A stretch of 64,000 nt of DNA from Antedon bifida (Eukaryota; Echinodermata; Crinoidea; Comatulida; Antedonidae), in NCBI GenBank assembly GCA_963402885.1, contig OY727100.1, positions 17,515,395 to 17,579,394 of the forward strand. Reading direction: 5' to 3'. Made by a program: the position numbers and the translations under genes. This document shows, piece by piece, positions 46,365 through 58,986 of this stretch. Every line of letters starts with the position of its first letter. The first letter of the stretch is position 1. The notes beneath the pieces are model-generated. The model worked only from the letters and a program-made list of their open reading frames with translations. It was not told where the DNA came from and searched no databases.

Positions 46365-49300
46365 CTATATTCGTCTTTCAGCATATGTTAGTTTTCGATT
46401 ATATTCCACACCATTTTCTATCATAAATATTTCTAAAGGTCCGTAGGCCGAGGATATAGAACATGATTTATCCATGAGCGCACCGGATAAGTACAGAGAA
46501 CAGGCTTTATCATTCTTTCTGAAAGTAAACGCGTCACAGCAATGCGTTTCCAAACACAACCGAGAGCAGTCTGAACTAGATCGAACAACTGCAGTCTGAA
46601 GAAACCGACCATTGACTTGGCTGCTAATCACTTTCTGAAAAGTCCCACAATCTGAAACTAATCGATAATATATATTAGTACTGTATAGCTTATTATTAAT
46701 AAACAGACTGGGGTACATTCAACTAGATAGTTTTCTTGGTTTTCATTTAAATTTGATTTTATTATAAATTGTATTTAGCCTACCATGTCTATCTCTGGCT
46801 GCCTTTATTTCTGACTCGTCTAATACCCGGTCGTATACCATGAGAGTAGCAATGCGGGCTTGTAGTCCATTTCCACCAATCTTGATATCTTTAATGACAG
46901 AAGATAGATGTATTTGCTTAAAATCTGTATTAGCGATGCTCGCGATTTCTCCATTCCTCCAGAGTTTGATGTTCTGTTTGTTTCCGTCAAATGTAACAGC
47001 AAGAAATGTCCATTCTTCTGGTTCCAAGACATGAGCTCTTGTTAACTGCTGATTCTCGTAGAACACGGTTACTTCAGATTGGTAATTGGCAACGTCACTT
47101 GTGTAAGTTTGTTCAATTTTCAGACAACCGTCGTTATTGCCAAATCCAACGATATTTCCCAATGAGTTATGGTAAGGGTAGATATAGAAAGCGATTGTAA
47201 GAGCAGGTACGTCGTCGTTAATGATCTTTTCATTCAGGTTCACTGTCATGTCAACTGTGCTTGAAATACTGTTCGCACATTCAGCACCAAACGATGACGT
47301 CATACTTCCAGAGAAATACTGAAGCAAACAGGAGTAGCTTAACAACCATAGACCAACTGGATTAAGGTTACCTTCAAATTTTCCTGTTAATATATACAAT
47401 TAAAGAGAAATTGTAAGATGTGTTTCCTAAAAAAATCAGTAAAAAAAACAGTAACGGGAAGAGGAAGAATCGAAAGTTTCATTTTGAAAAAAAGGTAGGT
47501 TCATAGGCCAAATTAAAAAAAAAAGGTGCATTTACATTTTTAAATTTACCTGGATAAATTGAAGGAAAGAAAACAGAGCAATACAAAGATTCCAATTTAT
47601 GCACGATAGCCAAAGACCATGGACTATCTTTTATATACATGTTTCCAAAACAGAAGTTGGAAACGACAATAAGTCAGCATCAACAAATGGCATGTACAGA
47701 AGAGAAGAGACTTACCAAGTGGACAGGATATATTGACCTGTGCTACGTCACAGTATTCCCATTCAACACTTGGATCTGTGGTGTAGCACCATGGTTCCAT
47801 TTTACTATTTGGATTTCGGCACAAATTATGTGCACCGATTCCTGTATCGACATCTTCAGAGTAGCTATGTGCATGTGGTGATTGTTCTGTCCACTTCTGG
47901 CAGACGATTCCAGTTGTTGTCGCTGATACTAAACCACGATAATCCTCTCCTTGTTGTGTGTGTCTGCATTCAACTGGAAAAAATGACATCATTATTAACT
48001 AACATGAAAATTTTCATCTGGTTCTCTTTTTTTAATGGATTTTTTATTGTTAAAAAATAATGGCTAAACTAAGTTTATCAACCAGCGAAAGCTAGAGAAT
48101 GAGACGTAATTGTTTCGTTTTATTTAATTTATTTGTTGGATCATAAAAAAAAAAAAAATTTTTTTATTTGACCTACCTAACTATATTTGATGATCATTAC
48201 GTATTGTTGAAGATTCAAGGCACGGTTCCATATAAAATATATTCAATATTTCTTCTTTTTTTTTAGCAAGAGCAGTTAATTCTGGCCTATGATGCCTGTT
48301 GCTTGCTCCTGGTTTTGATTGTGTTTGATATTACATGCCGAATAAATATTATTGTTATTATAATATTACAATTGAAGCATAGGCCCTATGCCTACTTACC
48401 GACCTCATAGTTGTACTCGGTATACACTTTTATCTCACAAATATTTATATATTCTGCTTTCGAAGGATTCCATAGCATAACATAACGACCGTTGATTGGT
48501 TGATCACAGATGACGTCAATGATTGGACTTTTTATAACCTGCGCATTGGTTATGGAAGTACCACACTTACTGCCACCCGTAAATCCTATGTCATTACCTA
48601 TTCGTACTTCAGCATCTTGTAATCGGAGATGTGCGCCTCCTTTAAGTAAAATTATGAACATTCTCGATTATCATCTTGAGAGCCGTTAATTTGATAAGAA
48701 TGATAATTGTTATGGAATTATATTGTAATTATGATCACACACCTAAGCACATTTGAGTTAATGTTATAAAGATGATAATATTGTAAAGATTATACAAATA
48801 ATGATTTGAATATAGTAACAATGAAAAACAATCAATATTTATAAAAAAAAACTATAGAAAATACAACGTAAGTAAACGTAAATATTTGCTAAGTTCTATC
48901 TACACTTTCAAATTTTAGTGACAAACAAATTTGACGTCATACTTTTTTTGTTAAAACTAGTTTGATAGTGTAGACAGAACTTTAAATATTTCTATACACA
49001 TATCCACGAGTCCATTCAAAAACCTCATCTTAACCATGGCAGTTGATTCTCGTTACTGTATCTATTTCCGAAGTACCATAATAGAAATATTTGGTAATAC
49101 AACATCACATGTGTTTCACGTGTATCTAGTAGTAACCTAACCCCTAACTTAACTTTACATGATACAGGCACCACATGTGATATAAATGAGATGGTATTAC
49201 TAAATTTTTCTGTGATACTTCGGAAACTGATAGTAGGCCCCTATGTGAAGATACAGCACTGAGCATAGACACTTTTCGCTGCTATTAACAAACTGGGTAG

Positions 49301-52300
49301 TTATCTTTTTTTCACGGATGAACTTAATTTTTAGCAACTGAGTGACGCAGCAGCCCGATGCGCATGACCGTGCGTTCATCGTTATGCGGTAGAATTCTGC
49401 GCGCTAGGTATCCAGCACAACAGCTATGGCAACATATCAACACAAATCATCTACAGCTTGATACATCAACTGTGTGTGAAATATCTTAGCGATAAAATCA
49501 GAAATTTTTCGATTATTAATTATTATTATCAAATAAATTATAAAACAAACAATGAAGCAAGTAACAACGAACACTGGTGAGTGAACAAATCATCAAAACC
49601 CGTTTTAAAAGAAAGATGTTGTCTTTAAATAATTGTTGTTGATGTCCTCGCGTATTATGATCATGGTTTTCATTTGCCGTGTACTGTTTTTTGTCGGGTG
49701 GATAGTAGGTAGTCTCTTTGTATTGTATTGCCGATCATCACAGTAAAGCATTTTCATTTACAGACAAAGTTCTCAGGGACACCTTTTGGCCTGTTATCCA
49801 AGAATTGGAAGCAATGTTCTGTAGAAAAGCACAGGAACAAGGCGACGTCGATGTTAGTGACTTGACAGTGCAGTCAGACTCAGAGGTTGAATGTTCTAAG
49901 TTAAATGCAAAGGTATATTTTATATGTTTTTAATTTGTTAGGTTGATTCACCGTTGTGTATTGTAAGTATAATATATAACAAAACATTCATTAATTCAAA
50001 CACAAGGGAAGAGAATACCATCATAATAATTTTCGTTAGAAGCCCAATGCTCATTATATTCTAATTTTATTTTCATTGTGTATTTTTAAAGACTGATCAC
50101 AATATGAATGACATCAGTATTATTGCCGTGAAAGAGTACGTCTCTGATATCATCGCATACAGCGTTAATATCATCAGCAACGAAAATGACGTTCGAACCA
50201 TGATAAAGAACACTGTCAGCGACCCATTTTGGCCTGTTATCCAAGAACTAAAAACAGTACTTAGACTTCGTGGTCAGGTACAAGCACATGGATACGGTGT
50301 CAATTTGGTAGTCGGGTCAAAGATTAAGCGTGCTCTGCACCATAAGAAAACACCTGCAGTCGCCCCAATGCCAAAGAAAGGGCAGAGCCAGATTGCGAGA
50401 AACAGATGTGTGGGCACCTTGTCTCTTTCTAAAGCTAAACTTGGAAACACCGAAACAGGAGCTGGTACATCTATGATGACACAGAACCCTATGCAGGTAC
50501 AGCATGATTAGATTAACTACCACTGTACAGTTTAATTATAAACATTTAGACAGATTAGAAATAATTCAGAGTGCATTAAAATAACTAAATGATCAATCTG
50601 TTCCTTCCAATCAGAATTAAAGAAACTAGTAATTATGGCGATTAAGTATTAACCATTTCTTTGTTTTCTTGTAAAGACTGCGTTCATCGATGACTCCACT
50701 ACCTTCACGATTGACACAAATGATGTCAAGGAGTACGTCCCCAACATCATCTCATACAGCGTCAATGTCGTTACTTCTAGTAGTACCGTCATGGAAAACA
50801 AGGACGCAGAAGACCACATTGACAAGGCAACTGAGATAATGGAATCTGCATATAATGTACCACAAACAGGATTTTTCCGACGTCTCTTCCGTAAACTTCG
50901 ACAACGCTTCCGTAACACCAGACGCCATGAAACTGCCACAGTGGCCGAGCATAAGGAAATAATAAAAGACACTATTAATGGCATAAGCACAGATACCAAT
51001 GCAAATGATGCCATTGATCTTGTTCCCACTATTTCACGCCACAGGTTCCTGTCAGCGTTTTTATGCTACAAACACTAATCAAGTGCAGCTAAAATGAACT
51101 ATTTTTTACCAGTCAATATTACTTGAACAAGAATTATTTATAGTTATATTATCAACAATGTTTATATCTCATATTTTGCTTGAATAAATTTAAGGATTGA
51201 TTTTTACTTACTGGTTGTGTTTTTTTTAAACAATTTTAAATCTTATCACAAATAAAAAATGTAGACGACTCGTAAATTTTTTCCGCACATTACAAATATA
51301 TTTGCATTGTGCAAGAATAACTTCATCAACTAAGGTACCGTACGATAGCGCTTAATTATTAGTACGTGCGGATTGTCGAGTGTCTTTGCCAAGCATGAAA
51401 AAAGAAATCCTTCAAACTTCTTTTGAAGGCATACAAAAATAATTAAAAGTAACTCGTCAAACTGAACTAATAATAATAATTGGGTTTTCAAACATCGGTT
51501 TTTGTAAAGGAAGGTCCTAATTGGAGTTACTTACTTCGGTAAGTTGCTTCCTGTAAACCGTAGGCCTAATGTTCAAGATTTGCTCATGAATCGCTTACCC
51601 AGATAAAAAATAGATGCATTCCGTTACTGACCAACAAACACACTTATGTTTTGGCACAATTTTACCAGCTGCAACTAAGCGGACGAAGAAAGTTTTACCA
51701 CAGCCTGAACTTTTCATGTTTGTGAAATTTTGCGAATTATAATTATTTTTTATTTCTTCTCGGAGGAGGAAGAAAAATATATTGTTTCTCTGAAAAAATA
51801 AATTTTTAAAAATGTTTTGGTTGAATATACCATTTATCATTATTTAAAATGTATTATATAGGCCTACCAAAAAGTGGATCGAAAGACAAATTATTTACCT
51901 AAAAAACTGTAAAATTGTTAAGCAAAAAATTTCAATGGGTTTTTGGTTGAATTTATTTGTGTTTTTCTACAGAAGTGTGTAACTTTATTAAAATGGCGAA
52001 ATGGCATATTCAAAGTCTTTTTTTGTTATTAATCTTCATTTTCAAGTATTTTTCTTTAATAACGACTCTATCAGCTCACTATGTCGGTCGGTTGGTCGGT
52101 TGGTCGGTAAACACTAACTTGAGCACGCGATTGCAGCCATGTATATGACCTTGTTTGACATAACTTTGTATACTTTTCGATCAATATTTGGCACTGCGTT
52201 AGTGTTCTTACCTTGCACTCTATTAATGACAGTAACACTTGTAATACTGTATTCCTTCAGAAGGTCAATTTTGATCCATTCTTGATATGAATTCTCTAGT

Positions 52301-52749
52301 ATAAAACATACCTCATAATTAGTAGGCCTATATTAAGTATGAGCTAATATTATATATAATATAAATAATATGATAAAATATATAGGTCTGCGTGAATATC
52401 TAGTAAAATTAGGTTTTCAGTACTTTTAAAAAAAGAAATAAATAAGGTTTAGAATGTCGCAACAGGTAATTATTTGCTACAAGTCTTCTGGAGATTCCAG
52501 ACAACTTAGTAGATGTGTTTGATTGAATATTTAACCTGTAAATAGGTCATTGATGTTATACTTTTTCTTAGAGATACAATATTAGAGATACATTATACAA
52601 TAAGTTCAATTATGCGAAACACTTACGTGTATGCGCACATTTCCCACTTCTGAAGAGAGAATTGTCATTTCCATCAACAGCATTGTCTGGAATACCCTTT
52701 TGCGAGTACACAGACTTTGCTGTAGCCACTACCTTGTAAGATAAATAGG
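46365..52749 (-). CDS. Mosaic lectin-like protein: FTP (fucolectin)-kringle-LamG-PAN
   Basis: Exons in transcript order: 52627-52749, 52212-52295, 48400-48639, 47716-47973, 46784-47383, 46365-46651, with phases agreeing; about 530 residues. The first three exons encode an eel-fucolectin-type FTP domain (NAVDGNDNS, GKCAHTQ, EWIKIDLL, SVTVINR, LQDAEVRIGND, INGRYVM, NICEIKVY). Then comes a kringle (DYRGLVS, HNLCRNPNS, EPWCYTTDP, WEYCD), one LamG/concanavalin-like domain (EEWTFLAVTFDG, LWRNGE, IGGNGLQARI) and a C-terminal PAN/apple domain (DCSRLCLETHCCDAFTFRK, ACSLY). All are extracellular disulfide-rich folds, so the protein is probably secreted and binds carbohydrate, perhaps in innate immunity; that role is inferred. 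The exon with the start codon and signal peptide was not found. Stop at 46365-46367, with a polyadenylation signal at 46349-46354. Confidence 0.85.
48891..48982. mobile_element. MITE, 'CTCTGTCTACACTATCAAACT' family, copy 4
   Basis: AAGTTCTATCTACACTTTCA and TTTGATAGTGTAGACAGAACTT are imperfect inverted ends about 92 bp apart, with a shortened core. It lies in the large lectin intron. Confidence 0.65.
49042..49235. mobile_element. MITE with CTGTATCTATTTCCGAAGTA ends
   Basis: ACTGTATCTATTTCCGAAGT on the left and ACTTCGGAAACTGATAGT on the right are near-complementary. An inner part with GTAATACAACATCACATGTG and CACATGTGATATAAATGAGA adds a second inverted pair. Similar ATACAGGCANCACATGTGAT sequence occurs at 39840-39970. 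No coding. Confidence 0.55.
49552..51078 (+). CDS. Uncharacterised protein with alternating repeated modules, nested gene
   Basis: I do not recognise this protein. Four exons (49552-49576, 49764-49912, 50092-50496, 50677-51078) with clean GT-AG borders and matching phases give 326 residues. An AATAAA follows at 51183-51188. It lies inside the 3.5-kb lectin intron on the opposite strand. Two modules alternate: A, D.FWPVIQEL at 14-23 and again at 102-111; B, VKEYVxxIIxYSVNxI at 71-86 and 210-225. The order is A-B-A-B across exons 2, 3, 3 and 4, and exons 3 and 4 both begin at phase 0 with Thr, so exon duplication is likely. Between the modules is a K/P-rich linker (about 130-160). Near 258-277 is a strongly basic aromatic stretch, GFFRRLFRKLRQRFRNTRRH, that would form an amphipathic helix. 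No signal peptide or membrane segment is seen. Function unknown. Confidence 0.7.
51840..52150. repeat. Repeat patchwork in lectin intron
   Basis: 51880-51960 is an inverted partial copy of the GATGTATTGTCCCCC MITE (TTACCTAAAAAACTGTAAAA, AATGGGTTTTTGGTTGAATT). 52060-52150 is an inverted copy of the repeat at 23205-23300, with (GGTC)n and GTAAACACTAACTTGAGC. The 63-codon open frame over this stretch is fortuitous. Confidence 0.55.
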
Positions 52750-52994
52750 CTGTAACATAAAATAAATGGAAACTATAACATTATTGTTGTTTGCTGTACA
52801 CCAGGTTAATTCTGAAAAGAACGTTTTTCTCGACGTTTTCAATCAATACAACTTTGAGTTAGGATGTAGAAATTGAGTATTAATAAAAAAAAACATCGCC
52901 CTAGGATAACTTCTCTACTAACGTTCGTGTGAACAATTATAAAATAAGCTTACAACGATTCATGTTCAAGCATTATAATTCATAAGCAATTATT

Positions 52995-53296
52995 AAAGAT
53001 GTAGTGTCCCTCAAAAACATTTGAATAGGTTATTTTGTAGTTTTAATATTATTCACTTCCGTAGCAAAAAAACCCCGGAAAAATAATAATGTTTTCCATT
53101 ATAAAATGACAAAATTAATGGTTAAATTCAACCAAAATTCCATTGGATGACAGCCAATTTGACTATTTTTTTGCTTTAAATTACAGTTTTTTAAGGTAAA
53201 TAATTTTAATGTCCGAGTGGATAACTATTATGTGACATTAAAATGGCGTATTCAAAAAAAAAATGTAAATAATTATTTTTTCAGGGGGACAATACA
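52995..53296. mobile_element. MITE, 'GATGTATTGTCCCCC' family, copy B
   Basis: AAAGATGTAGTGTCCCTCAA at the left and TTTTTCAGGGGGACAATACA at the right, with interior AAATGGTTAAATTCAACCAA and CAGCCAATTTGACTAT shared with copy C. Non-coding. Confidence 0.7.
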
Positions 53297-54560
53297 AGTA
53301 AGATTGCAAAATGCTGTTAGTTGCCTTATATTTGCAGAGATGACGTTTAATAAGAATAAAAATATATTGAGAATTAGTCTATTTTTACACATTTAATATA
53401 TATAGTGAATGCATTATGGCTTTAATAGCTATTATAATAGCTGGTGCACCCGATTCTGGTTACTGTATCTATTATTTCTCCAGATAGGAATTGTCAACCT
53501 CGTCTTTCGTTCATCAATCTATTGCCACTTATAATATAACTTATGTTAATGAAGAGAACATCAATTAAATTTTATAAATATTTCCAAATTTGTTATTGTA
53601 TATATAATGAATTATTTTTCATAACTTTAAAATAATATTGTCTGTATTTTTCTATTGTTCTAGCATTTTTTAATCTATTTTAAACTTCAGTATATTAACA
53701 AAGATTAACAAAAACTTGATTCCCCGTTTGGACGCAACTTGCGTTGCTATTTAGTCCTTAAATTGTGTCGTAGTGGGAACCAGTTTGAGCTAAATTATTT
53801 AAGTAAGCTTACCGTATTTAAAAAATGGAATGAAATACTATTCTCATGGATGACGAAAAAGAAGAACTCCACTTATCCTATTCCAGTAAACAAACTCAAT
53901 ATTTTTGCGCATGAGGCCTTAATGCTAAAATAAATTATAATTTTCTGTCACTCTGTAACCCGTCGTTAAGGCGAGGTGGCCCCGTAGTCCTCAAATCATT
54001 TTCATTACCAAGTACCTTAAAAATCTAAACTGAGATTGGCTAATTCCAATTTGCACTACTTACATGTGTTTGCGCCAGTTAATAAAAAAAGAAAAACTGT
54101 TACTGTTAATTCCATTATGTGAGGCGTTATACGTTCATGTTCAGCTTCTGTCGTCAAATAAAACTAGATGTTTTTTAATGGTCCGATGTTGAAGTATATG
54201 TGAAGATTGACAATGCAATTAATATCTGTTGTGATCATCTATATAGGGGGCCTATCGATTCGTTTATTAATAGAAACATTGTCATAAAATACTAATTCAA
54301 AAGGCAATTTAATATGCTTGCCTTTGGATCAACATAATGAAATTATAATCTAATTGCAATGCATAATTAATTAAATGGTTCAGTTGAATCCCAGTGGTAG
54401 TTGCAGGTTTGGTGTTTAGATTCTCGTCGTCAAAGGACGACTACCTCCAACATTAGACCTCGGACCTTTTATTAAATTATTCAGTATCCCTTTGGAAAAA
54501 GGGCTTAAACATATGCTTTAACATTTTCTTGTTTTATTATTAGATATGATAATATGGTTA
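53297..54560. other. Intergenic stretch without recognisable gene
   Basis: AT-rich DNA on the 5' side of the lectin gene. The signal-peptide exon of that gene might lie here or further up, but I could not pick one convincingly. An open frame of 64 codons at 53739-53933 has no familiar features. Confidence 0.4.
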
Positions 54561-54830
54561 TCTATATATAAATTTACGTAAGGGCAAAATTCGGTAAATC
54601 GCGAGTTATTTCTAGAATGTTTACTCGATGGTATTTAAAGTTGGTTAGAATCTCGGTACTGATTTTAACAACCTGATGTAACCCTGTTTACTAATTAAAT
54701 TTAGTTAGATAATTAGTTATTGACAATTACAACGAATTTAAGTTCAACGATTCGCCCCAAATAGGGGTGTTTTCCGATCGTGGTATACACTGTCTAATGG
54801 ATGTCGATCTTGGAAAATACCTGCACACAA
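54560..54830. repeat. Dispersed repeat, TTCGGTAAATCGCG family
   Basis: Same motif order as 44754-44970: TTTACGTAAGGGCAAAATTC, CTCGATGGTAT, GATGTAACCCTGTTTACTAA, then GATCGTGGTATACACTGTCT. It is a single copy here, while the first locus is amplified. Further partial matches lie at 55345-55640. Confidence 0.7.
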
Positions 54831-55447
54831 TAATACGAGGATGCTTCGCATTTTCCTATCTCCTCCTACGATAATTGTTTTTAATAGCTGAAAACCGGTT
54901 GAACAGCTCGAGTACAGTATAATAATGTTGAAGACAGGCCGATTTTCTTTTAAAAATACTATTTTGATAGATTTAATATAGGCCTACGTTTATACAAATG
55001 TATTGATTTGCGATGAATGGAACAAGTGTCTATTCTCTCAGGCGCCGTAAAGGCAATTACTGTATACTCATAACAGAAATTCGATCCATTTTTTCCTCTG
55101 CAGAGGTTGGATATAATTTTTTTTTAAACGGATAATGATCTAGCGTTTTCACTCGCCGTATATTATGTACAAATCGTTATTATTGCAGTTAAACCACCCA
55201 CATCATCACCCTTCCCTCACTGGCATGAGTAGCGTTGTAAAACCAGTAGAGGATAGGCCTACGGTACATCACATGCCCTAAACGCAGAACAACTTTGGTG
55301 GGTAGGGTAGGAACCAACTTAAAAGTATGAATTGGCTTTAAAAAACATTTGGCCTACTAATTAAGTTGAGTTAGATAATTTAATATTTATTGACGATTAA
55401 ATCGAATTTATGATTTTCCCCGAATAGAGGTGGTTTTCGCAAATTGT

Positions 55448-55890
55448 TTTACATTATATAATAATAATAATAATAATAGGATTTTTATAGCGCACATACC
55501 ACTCAAGAGTGCTCAAGGCACATATAAACATATACACGTCGTAGTGATGTATCGTTACATGTACTGTACTATTTCAATCGACTAGGACGGTGATAGTTTC
55601 AACAAAGTATTACATCGCAATGTTTTACTGTGTTTAGTGGTATATTATTTGTAAAACATGAAAACAATAATAATAATAATGGTACTTGATATAGCGCATT
55701 ATGCTGAAAGCCTCAATGCGCTTTACAAAGACAGAAAAAATTAGAAAATTACAAATTAAAAAGGTGGGTTTTGAGGAGAGATTTGAAGACACTGGTGGAA
55801 GTGGCCTGACGGATTTCAATAGGCAACGCATTCCATAGAGAAACGGATGCCGAAGAAAATGAACGATTTCCATAAAACTTAGTGGAAGGA
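55448..55890. repeat. (AAT)n microsatellites with TATAGCGC repeat
   Basis: Two copies of an (AAT)n tract each run into a TATAGCGCA-type sequence, at 55448-55510 and 55668-55890. The longer one continues CTCAATGCGCTTTACAAAGA, AAGGTGGGTTTTGAGGAGAG and GATTTCAATAGGCAACGCAT. It is a dispersed non-autonomous repeat with a microsatellite end, related to 39360-39570. Confidence 0.55.
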
Positions 55891-57737
55891 TGAATTAATA
55901 TATGGGCAAGAAGAGACTCAGATCTAGATCTCAGAGACCGCTTAGGAACATAAGGTTGAATAAGTTCAATTTCGTTACTAAATGGATAAAGAATATATTT
56001 AAAAATTGTTCCTCATTGCACCCATCCTCTTCCCCATCCCTCAACCCTAATGTTACATACAAAACACAAATTAAGTTTGTTTAAATTTGACTTTTTAAAC
56101 AATTGGTCTCATTTTGTGACAAGTTTCTCTTTTGGAAGTAATTCCCAGGGTGCTAATTTTAGTTGAGTACATAAATCACAGTGTCTATTTATTCGTTCCT
56201 GTAAACGACATGTATTATTGTCCTGCGGTACGTACATTTGAAATCGCCAGTTTTTTAACGCTGAAAATTATTATGTATTCGAGAACCATCTAGTAATATA
56301 TTAATTAATACTATTTGACCATTCAACTTTGAGGAACTCACACTGATAGGCTCTTGTATGATATAACATGATATCAAGTACATGTTATTGATATGCTCTA
56401 GTGGCAAATTTAGCTTAAATATATATACAGTATTTTTTAAATTACCAGAAACAAGTTAAAATCAGTTAAAATAATATTAATAATTATTATTATTAAACTT
56501 TTCATTCTATTCGTTACAACTTTTCAACACAACACCACAAAACATGACTTATCACACAGAGGGCGTGCTTCAGTTTCTGAATAAACCTAAAAAGTATTAA
56601 TTTTGACAGTTTTTTACATTAAGAATGTATAAAACATACAATTAAATATCACAATAACATTAAACATAATTTTAGCATATGCTTGATAACATTTTTATAT
56701 CAAAAAATCCTACCGGGCGATAACCGGGCCCTATCCGGTCGTAGATTAGTTTACAGTCACAGTGACCCGAAGAGAGATGATAGACTAGAGAGGCGTGTAG
56801 CGTAATCATAAAAACATATTGTGTAATAAAATCAGATACTTTATTATTACAGAATCTGTTCATTGGATGTAACATTAAAAGGTCAGTACATTCTAATAAA
56901 TACTATTAATCAATACCAATATAATTTGATAATTTTAGACTTCTGATATAGGCCCTATTTAAGAAGAAATAGCGGTCTCTAGCCAGGCCGGCCAGGCCTA
57001 GCTAGGCTTCCTAACTAACTAGACTAGCCTAGTAGGCCTACCGGGCGAAGGAGAACAGGGTACGCATGCTGATTGACTAATATAGGCCTCGGGAGAAACG
57101 CAGAGCTAGGCCTAGCCTAGTTAGTTGGTAATCTACCCTGTTCTACTACTAATTGTAACAAAAAATAATGTACTCAGTAATAGGGAACTACATTCAAGCA
57201 AGGCCCTTGTTTGTAATTAATGATACTTGTTTTTCAAAATTGCATTTCCCATTTTGTTTGTTTTTTGTTAATTAAACTTTATTATAAAGAGATATGAACT
57301 TAGACTTTAGATAATTGTAATCTATTTTATTATAGAGAAATAACTAGGTTAAATTTTCTAAAGATTTCATTGATCAAGTTTAGTAGAATTGTTTTACAAT
57401 GCAAAAATAATAAGTGTTTGCCATACTGAGGTTATTTTGGGTTTATATTGTTCACTTTGTGACAAGCTATTTTGACTATGCAAATTGTTCTAGAAAAGAA
57501 TGATTTAGTAATTAATAAAAAACAATACTTCCTCATTGCATCAAAAGAAACCAGCTAACAATATCATGTAAATTGAATCTTAGACACTGTTTCCTTTTTG
57601 TGTATGTTTTAAAAATATTGTATGGGAATTCACAGAGTACCTTAAAATAAACATCTAGTACTTAGGATCCACTAACAATACAGTACTGTAATTTAGATAT
57701 GATGACCAAGGTTAACTACCATGTCAGTACAGATAAC
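55891..57737. other. Intergenic stretch without recognisable gene
   Basis: No supported gene. At 56985-57125 there is a dense cluster of AGGCCTAG/CTAGGCCT words, the low-complexity repeat scattered through the window (also near 12730, 13570, 16030 and 27135). The remainder is plain AT-rich DNA. Confidence 0.4.
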
Positions 57738-58071
57738 TACCGTAAATCTTCTAATTGTAACCCTGGGTTAGTAACCCACCCCCAACTTTTCCGGTCAGCA
57801 ACTCATAGCAAAATAATAAAATAGTAGGAATAAACAAATTTGGTTGAACTCTAACTTTAATTTATAAACTCAATCCTCCCCACTCCCGAGATCAACATGC
57901 ATTATCTCCTTATTTTCAAAATATGGCTGCATCATAAGTTTTTGTGACTCTAATAGTAACCCCCATGGGTTACTATTACTTAGAGTAGTGTGTTATTATT
58001 ATAGATTGACTTACAGTATAAGGTGGGTTACTATTAAAAGGTGGGTTACTATTAGAGTGTGGGTTACGGTA
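57738..58071. mobile_element. MITE with TACCGTAA...TAATAGTAACCC ends
   Basis: The left end TACCGTAAATCTTCTAATTG and the complement of the right end (TACCGTAACCCACACTCTAA) form inverted termini. GGTGGGTTACTATTA is repeated three times near the right end. An internal 12-bp stem TAATAGTAACCC/GGGTTACTATTA with loop CCAT sits at about 57951-57978. Non-coding. Confidence 0.6.
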
Positions 58072-58246
58072 ACCAATGTTTATATGATTGTGTTTCAACG
58101 TTATCTTCTTGTTTGAACAAAAATGTTGGAGTCACTTAAGGATTATACTCATTCCTACTGTAGAGTACTACAGTAGGCCCCTAATATGAAAGATAGAACA
58201 GTTGTAATAACTTCTTTTTAAAATGTTGATTTTGATCAGCAAAACC

Positions 58247-58566
58247 ATTTTTAAAGCTGACGTTGTCTAGTTGCTGAATTAATTCTGTTTTTGCCAAATT
58301 GGGGGAAACTCAGTATTTTCGAAAAGCTACGATTCTTCAATTTGTTTTTGGCCTTCACGATCGATCGAAAGTGGGTGAATTACAGTAGAAAAACTAAAAT
58401 AACAATCCACTCGCAATGCATGTTGGGATTTACAGCGGGCTGCTTAAATTGTTAGAATCTACTTATTTTTCACATTTTTAACCATAGAAGAAAAAAGTTA
58501 TCGCAATAGTAGTTTGTGACCTTAAATTAGATCTAAAAAACATAGGCAATATGGGACTTTAATTAA
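58247..58566. mobile_element. Short relative of the 15619-16243 MITE, inverse orientation
   Basis: On the complementary strand, TTTTTTAGATCTAATTTAAG, TTGCGATAACTTTTTTC, AAAAATGTGAAAAATAAGT, ATGCATTGCG and CGATCGATCGTGA follow in the same order as in 15640-15960. The ends read TTTAAAGCTGACG and (complement) TTAAAGTCCCATATTG. It lacks the last 250 bp or so of the longer copy. Confidence 0.65.
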
Positions 58567-58986
58567 GGGATTTAGTAAAAAAAATGAAATTAATTATGAT
58601 TATATGATTCCTCCATGGAGCTATAAAATTAAATATAATTTTGTGTATAGTAGTATCCTTCATTCCTCCATGATTATACCATGGATAAAAGGTTATTCTC
58701 CATGGTTACTGTACAGCACTTTGATTTACAGTACTGTATATGTACCAGGCACCAGAGATTTAAAGGGCATCTTTATGCAAATAGGTCAAAGGTCAGTTTG
58801 TATTGGACTGGTACTTGAATCAATTATCAACTGTTAAACAAATACCAATTTTTCACATGGTTCACTCCCACTGCATGAGTGACTGAAAGCTGTGTTAGTA
58901 TTATAATAATGCATTAATATACTTATCCTATTGTGTTTTTTATTTTATAGTTTTTGTGCGTATTTTACTGAATATTCTTGTGAAAA

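Noticed and set aside
47006-48060. Plus-strand open frames across the lectin exons
   Set aside because: They are antisense shadows of the LamG and kringle exons, whose minus-strand frames carry the domain signatures.
51957-52148. Open frame with a hydrophobic, signal-peptide-like stretch
   Set aside because: It lies over MITE and (GGTC)n repeat sequence shared with 23205-23300 and has no splice context.
53739-53933. 64-codon open frame between repeats
   Set aside because: No conserved motif, no splice or polyadenylation context, and codon composition like the AT-rich background.
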